This document shows, in pieces, positions 7,118-10,341 of a stretch of DNA of 10,341 nt. This DNA is from Desulfobacterales bacterium (lineage in GTDB: Bacteria; Desulfobacterota; Desulfobacteria; Desulfobacterales; UBA5852): contig JASJBQ010000113.1 of assembly GCA_030066455.1 (NCBI GenBank), positions 1 to 10,341 on the forward strand, given 5' to 3'. The translations under genes were made by a program, and so were the position numbers. Each line of letters starts with the position of its first letter. Position 1 is the stretch's first letter. The notes below the pieces were generated by a model. It searched no databases. It was not told the DNA's origin and saw nothing but the letters and a program-made list of their open reading frames with translations.

Positions 7118-9412
7118 GTGACTAAACCGCTTGTCGTGGTGGAATCACCGACCAAAATCAAGACCTTGCAGAAGGTCCTGGGCAAGGATTACAAGGTGGC
7201 CGCCACGGTTGGACACATCAAGGACCTGCCCCAGAAGGAAATGGGCGTCGACATCGAAAAGGGGTTCAAACCCAAGTACCGCATCATTGGCGGCAAGCAG
7301 AAGGTGATCAAGAATCTGAAAGCATCCGCTGGCGAGGCCGAAGACATCTATCTGGCCCCCGACCCCGACCGCGAAGGCGAGGCCATCGCCTGGCATACGG
7401 CCGAGGTGCTCAAGAAGAAAGGTCGCCGGTTCCACCGGGTGCTGTTTCACGAACTGACCGGCAGCGCCATCAAGGAGGCCATCGAGCGCCCCACCGAACT
7501 CGACCTCAGTAAATACGAGGCCCAGCAGGCCCGGCGCATCCTGGACCGGCTGGTGGGCTACCAGATATCCCCGCTGCTGTGGCGCAAGGTCAAGGGCGGC
7601 CTGAGCGCCGGCCGGGTGCAGTCGGTGGCGGTCAAGATCATCTGCGACCGCGAGCGGGCCATCCAGGCTTTCGAACCCGAGGAGTACTGGAGCATCACCG
7701 CCGCTCTCGAAGGCGAGACGCCCCCGCCTTTCAGCGCCAAGCTCGTGCGCCACGGAGGCCGCAAGATCACCATTCCCGACGGCGACACGGCCCGGCAGAT
7801 CACGGAGCGTCTGTCCCAAGCCACTTTCACCGTCAGCCAAGTGGTCAAGAAAACCAAGCGGCGCAATCCCCTGCCGCCGTTCACGACGAGCAAACTGCAG
7901 CAGGAGGCCATTCGCCGGCTGCGGTTTTCGGCCCGCAAAACCATGATGGTGGCCCAACAGCTCTACGAGGGGGTCGAGCTCGGGCCCGGCGAGACCGTCG
8001 GCCTGATCACCTACATGCGCACCGACTCGACGCGTATCGCCGACGAGGCGGCCCGCGAGGCCCTGGGACTGATCAAGACGCGCTTCGGCCCGGACTACGC
8101 CATCGGCCAGCCGCGTTTTTTCAAAAACCGCAAGAAAGCCCAGGACGCCCACGAAGCGATCCGGCCCACCTCGGTCCTGCACACGCCCGAATCCGTCAAG
8201 GCCTTCCTGACCAGCGACCAGGCCGCCCTCTATTCGCTAATCTGGAAGCGGTTCGTGGCCTCGCAGATGCAGCAGGCCCTGATCAACCAGCTCACGCTCA
8301 CCATCAAGGCCGAGGATTACATCTTCACGGCCAGCGGTTCGTCCGTCAAATTCCCCGGCTTCATGGCCCTTTACACCTCGGCCGAGGAAGAGCGCAAAAG
8401 CCGGCAGGAGAAAAAGAAGGAAGCGCTGCCCGAACTGGCCGAAGGCGCGGTGCTCGCGCTTCAGGACCTCGTCCCCAAGCAGCACTTCACCGCCCCGCCC
8501 CCGCGGTTTTCGGAAGCTTCCCTGGTGAAAGAACTCGAGGAGAACGGCATCGGGCGCCCGAGCACCTATGCGTCCATCCTTTCGACCATCCGCGACAAGG
8601 GCTACGTCGAACTGCTCAAGGGCTACTTCCGGCCAAGCGAACTGGGTTTCATCGTCAACGACCTGATCGTCGCCAATTTTCCGGATATCTTCAATGTCGA
8701 GTTCACGGCCAAGATGGAAGACAACCTCGACCGCATCGAACAGGACGAAGCCGACCTGCTGAGCATCCTGGAGCGCTTCTACACCCCCTTCAAGGCCAAA
8801 CTGGAGGAAGCCGCCGACGGCATGCTCAGCATCAAGGGCGTGGGCTTTGCCACGGATCTGAAATGCCCCGAATGCGGCCAGACCCTGCACATCAAGGTGG
8901 GAAAAAACGGCCCCTTCATCGCCTGCAACGGCTATCCGGAGTGCACCTATTCACGGGACTACACCCGGGATGAGAAAGGACGGATCCAGACCATCGAACC
9001 CGCGGTGGACAAGGAAGTCGACAAGACCTGTCCCAAGTGCGACCGCCCCATGGTGGGCAAACGCGGCCGCTACGGGGAGTTTCTGGCCTGCAGCGGATAC
9101 CCGGAGTGCAAGCACACCGAATCGGTGGGCAACGGCGGCGGGCAGTCCACGGGCGTGCCCTGCCCCCAGGTTGGTTGCGACGGCGAGATGGTGGAACGCA
9201 AGTCCAAGCGCGGCAAGATCTTCTACGGGTGCAGCCGCTTTCCCGACTGCACCCAGGCCATGTGGGACCGTCCGGTAGCCCGTCCCTGCCCGGTCTGCAA
9301 AGCGCCGTTCATGGTAGAAAAATCGACCAAGCGCGACGGGCATTTCTATGCCTGCCTGACCGAAGGGTGCGGGCATCGGGAGGCGATGATTCCGGACGAA
9401 AAAGCCTCGTAG
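7118..9412 (+). CDS. topA: DNA topoisomerase I (type IA)
   Basis: TopA relaxes negative supercoils by cutting one strand through a 5'-phosphotyrosine link. It has 764 residues from GTG 7118, which follows AGAGGA (7106-7111) at good spacing. The TOPRIM domain begins at once (LVVVESPTKIKTL, catalytic Glu9), with the acidic triad DPDREGE (Asp82, Asp84, Glu86). GRVQSVAVKIICDRE is at about 165-179. The active-site tyrosine is Tyr299 in ITYMRTDSTRI, matching Y319 of E. coli TopA. NGIGRPSTYA (476-485) is also typical. The C-terminus has four zinc ribbons: C583/C586/C603/C609, C638/C641/C658/C664, C682/C687/C705/C711 (first pair with four, not two, residues between) and C724/C727/C746/C751. These bind single-stranded DNA. 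The stop codon TAG overlaps the left end of a large palindromic repeat by two bases. Confidence 0.97.
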   Translation: MTKPLVVVESPTKIKTLQKVLGKDYKVAATVGHIKDLPQKEMGVDIEKGFKPKYRIIGGKQKVIKNLKASAGEAEDIYLAPDPDREGEAIAWHTAEVLKKKGRRFHRVLFHELTGSAIKEAIERPTELDLSKYEAQQARRILDRLVGYQISPLLWRKVKGGLSAGRVQSVAVKIICDRERAIQAFEPEEYWSITAALEGETPPPFSAKLVRHGGRKITIPDGDTARQITERLSQATFTVSQVVKKTKRRNPLPPFTTSKLQQEAIRRLRFSARKTMMVAQQLYEGVELGPGETVGLITYMRTDSTRIADEAAREALGLIKTRFGPDYAIGQPRFFKNRKKAQDAHEAIRPTSVLHTPESVKAFLTSDQAALYSLIWKRFVASQMQQALINQLTLTIKAEDYIFTASGSSVKFPGFMALYTSAEEERKSRQEKKKEALPELAEGAVLALQDLVPKQHFTAPPPRFSEASLVKELEENGIGRPSTYASILSTIRDKGYVELLKGYFRPSELGFIVNDLIVANFPDIFNVEFTAKMEDNLDRIEQDEADLLSILERFYTPFKAKLEEAADGMLSIKGVGFATDLKCPECGQTLHIKVGKNGPFIACNGYPECTYSRDYTRDEKGRIQTIEPAVDKEVDKTCPKCDRPMVGKRGRYGEFLACSGYPECKHTESVGNGGGQSTGVPCPQVGCDGEMVERKSKRGKIFYGCSRFPDCTQAMWDRPVARPCPVCKAPFMVEKSTKRDGHFYACLTEGCGHREAMIPDEKAS

Positions 9413-9556
9413 TGCCCGTACAGAGGCGGCATCTTTCAGCGCCATGCAGCGTTCTCGCCTCTTGTCCGTCCTCGACGTAGCTTTAGCTACGCCTGCGGGG
9501 GCCAATCGGCTGCGGCCTTGCCTGCCGCCGAAATCTACCACCTCTGAACGGGCACT
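9411..9556. repeat. Palindromic element 1: 146 bp, arms of 71 nt
   Basis: A near-continuous imperfect palindrome. CGTAGC-TTTA-GCTACG (9476-9491) forms the centre; folding outward without gaps, about 47 of 71 positions are Watson-Crick complementary and several others are G-T. The ends are the best part: AGTGCCCGTACAGAGG (9411-9426) and CCTCTGAACGGGCACT (9541-9556) complement at 15 of 16 positions. It starts within the topA stop codon, so any topA transcript passing through would form a very long hairpin. There is no T tract. It shares core and arm motifs with element 2 and the split element 3. I infer a dispersed intergenic palindromic repeat, possibly mobile (MITE- or REP-like). Confidence 0.75.
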
Positions 9557-9565
9557 GGTTGCTGG

Positions 9566-9690
9566 CCTGGGGCAACTTTGGGCCCTGAACGGCGTTCTCG
9601 TTCACTGTCGTTCCTCGACGTAGCATCGCTACGCCTGCGGACGCCATTTTCACTGCGGCCTTGTTCAGAACCGAAATCTAACGCTCCTGG
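9566..9690. repeat. Palindromic element 2, same family as element 1
   Basis: An imperfect palindrome around CGTAGC-ATC-GCTACG (9619-9633), with CTGAAC (9585-9590) facing GTTCAG (9663-9668) at nearly equal distance from the centre, and outer CCTGG and CCTGG-like ends. It shares with element 1 the strings GCGTTCTCG, TCCTCGACGTAGC, GCTACGCCTGCGG, CTGCGGCCTTG and CCGAAATCTA in the same order and spacing, while the intervening bases have diverged. This shows common descent rather than chance. Confidence 0.7.
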
Positions 9691-9712
9691 GGGGTCACGC
9701 CGCGTTTCATGG

Positions 9713-9766
9713 GGCATCTTTCAGCCCCGGGCGGCGTTCTCGCTTCTTGTCCGTCCTCGACGTAGC
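9713..9766. repeat. Left half of palindromic element 3
   Basis: 54 bases that match 9428-9481 of element 1 with only 5 differences, ending at the central TCCTCGACGTAGC. The right half does not follow; the match resumes at 9916, about 149 bases later. This is the more recently shared copy of the family, given its high identity to element 1. Confidence 0.75.
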
Positions 9767-9774
9767 CGCCAGAC

Positions 9775-9905
9775 AGCTGAAAAGCGGCGCCTCACGCCGC
9801 CATGCTGCGTTTCGGCTCTTGCGGGCGTGCTCACAACCCAGATGGTTGCTGTGCGTCCCGCCTCGAGCCGCGCCTTGCCTGACGGGCTGATGGGTCTTTC
9901 AAGCT
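9775..9905. repeat. Nested palindromic element of a second family
   Basis: A second imperfect palindrome, of about 131 bp, unlike elements 1-3 in sequence, sits between the two halves of element 3. The centre is CAACC-CAGAT-GGTTG (9834-9848). Arm segments CGGCTC/GAGCCG and GCGGG/CCCGC pair next, and the ends show AGCTGAAA (9775-9782) against TTTCAAGCT (9897-9905). A local perfect hairpin GCGGCG-CCTCA-CGCCGC lies at 9784-9800. GACAGC occurs at both borders (9772-9777 and 9911-9916), as a target duplication would. A fragment resembling it (TCACGCCGC then GTTTC) is also seen at 9695-9708. Confidence 0.55.
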
Positions 9906-9915
9906 CCCTGGACAG

Positions 9916-9945
9916 CGCCTGCGGGGGCCCATCGGCTGCGGCCTC
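9916..9945. repeat. Right half of palindromic element 3
   Basis: CGCCTGCGGGGGCC, one mismatch, then ATCGGCTGCGGCCT repeat the right arm of element 1 (from 9490) with 28 of 29 bases identical. After about 9945 the likeness fades, and the CCGAAATCTA end motif of elements 1 and 2 is missing. Joined to 9713-9766, it would restore most of an element. Confidence 0.7.
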
Positions 9946-9963
9946 GGCCGGTTGCCGCGGGCG

Positions 9964-9985
9964 AGGCTTTCAGGCTTCAGGTTTC
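9964..9985. repeat. Short tandem repeat AGGCTTTC-AGGCTTC-AGGTTTC
   Basis: Three successive 7-8 base units with consensus AGGNTTC. The same pattern returns at 10024-10058, so the two belong together. Confidence 0.5.
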
Positions 9986-10016
9986 GTTGTTCAAATGTCT
10001 GCAATCCGTGGCTTGA

Positions 10017-10065
10017 GACCTCAGGATTCTAACTTCTGGCTTCAGAATTCTGATTTCTTCTTGCC
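10017..10065. repeat. Degenerate heptamer tandem repeat
   Basis: In steps of seven from 10024 the units read GGATTCT, AACTTCT, GGCTTCA, GAATTCT and GATTTCT, consensus RRNTTCW; the flanking units are weaker. The 7-base period, AT-richer composition and lack of any start signal argue against coding. The stretch 10066-10156 after it holds nothing I can name. Confidence 0.45.
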
Positions 10066-10156
10066 TGAAACCCGGCGCCTGGTTCCCCTGGATATGCCGC
10101 CTTTTATCGACACCCGATTACGGAACCGATTCCGGCAGCACCTGTTGGGAAATGTC

Positions 10157-10184
10157 TTGACAACTTTGAAAGGGGCTGTTAACT
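10157..10184 (+). promoter_or_regulatory. Candidate promoter with perfect -35 hexamer
   Basis: TTGACA (10157-10162) matches the sigma70 -35 consensus exactly. The best -10 at 16 bases spacing is TTAACT (10179-10184), which agrees at only three of six positions, so the call rests on the -35 box. It would start transcription about 25 bases before the small ORF at 10215. Confidence 0.35.
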
Positions 10185-10214
10185 GTTTCCGAAATTTACA
10201 GATTTCAGACGCTC

Positions 10215-10316
10215 ATGAAACTTATTGCCCGCATCAACATCCTTGTCGGCCTTATTCTCGTCCTCGTGGTAGATCTCCTCATTCTACCGCGGGGCAAGGG
10301 GTTGATACCGGCTTAG
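10215..10316 (+). CDS. Possible small membrane peptide (33 residues)
   Basis: ATG 10215 opens a 33-codon frame ending at TAG 10314-10316. The product begins MKLIARINILVGLILVLVV: a positively charged start, one hydrophobic segment (about residues 7-25), then a basic, short tail (LPRGKGLIPA). This is the layout of a small single-span membrane protein or leader peptide. Against it: there is no clear Shine-Dalgarno, no known family is recognised, and it may be the start of a broken or longer gene. A TTGACA box lies just upstream, and a 12-bp hairpin lies inside the frame. Confidence 0.35.
   Translation: MKLIARINILVGLILVLVVDLLILPRGKGLIPA
10262..10294 (+). repeat. 12-bp hairpin inside the small ORF
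   Basis: CCTCGTGGTAGA (10262-10273) pairs with TCTACCGCGGGG (10283-10294), all 12 positions paired if two G-T pairs are allowed, around a 9-base loop. No T tract follows. It could be an attenuator-like or small-RNA structure if the promoter at 10157 is real. Confidence 0.35.
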
Positions 10317-10341
10317 ACACGCCATAGCGCCAAATACCAAA

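Noticed and set aside
7579..8973. 464-codon frame on + inside topA in another frame
   Set aside because: It lies wholly inside topA, is Arg/Pro/Gly-rich, and TopA has all its motifs in its own frame.
9578..10327. A 249-codon open frame on + running through the repeat region
   Set aside because: It crosses element 2, both halves of element 3, the nested palindrome and the heptamers; its product is Arg/Ser-rich with no domain, and the frame follows repeat DNA. It is the type of false protein often annotated on such repeats.
9413..10341. CRISPR array or tRNA/rRNA gene in the repeat region
   Set aside because: The repeats are long, diverged palindromes without regular spacers, and no tRNA cloverleaf or conserved rRNA stretch is visible.

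Overview
The window is one strand of core housekeeping genes, all on +, followed by about 0.9 kb of repeat-rich DNA with no conventional gene. The coding part is GC-rich with strongly GC-biased third codon positions. The gene order RNase E/G, LysM-like membrane protein, yajC, secD, secF, dprA, topA, the split SecD and SecF, and the protein sequences suggest a Gram-negative member of the Desulfobacterota (old Deltaproteobacteria). That placement is inferred; no rRNA or tRNA gene is present to confirm it.

Layout: 1-1428 is the 3' part of an RNase E/G gene with both catalytic aspartates and the zinc-link cysteines. Its TGA stop is followed by an in-frame, coding-like Ala/Pro-rich stretch up to a TAA at 1537. 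1544-2332 encodes a membrane-anchored LysM-like protein. A 227-base leader with a candidate promoter and a perfect 12-bp palindrome precedes yajC (2560-2943, TTG start fixed by a strong Shine-Dalgarno). Between yajC and secD is a perfect 16-bp hairpin with a T tract. The longest secD frame begins inside this hairpin, so GTG 3053 is the better start. secD (3053-4630) and secF (4704-5732) follow, then dprA (5763-6944) with almost no gap, then topA (7118-9412) after a 173-base leader containing a palindrome and a GC-rich hairpin.

Functionally, YajC, SecD and SecF are the auxiliary subunits of the Sec translocon and form the centre of the cluster. RNase E/G (RNA turnover and maturation), DprA (loading RecA on single-stranded DNA) and topoisomerase I are unrelated housekeeping neighbours.

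From 9411 to about 9960 the DNA is a mosaic of imperfect palindromes. Element 1 (9411-9556, 71-nt arms) starts inside the topA stop codon. Element 2 (9566-9690) has the same core. A third copy is split into two halves by a different palindromic element of about 131 bp. Degenerate heptamer repeats follow (9964-10065). I see nothing notable in 10066-10156. The window ends with a perfect -35 hexamer, a 33-codon ORF encoding a possible single-span membrane peptide, and a 12-bp hairpin within it. The unusual signal of the window is this nested palindrome array.
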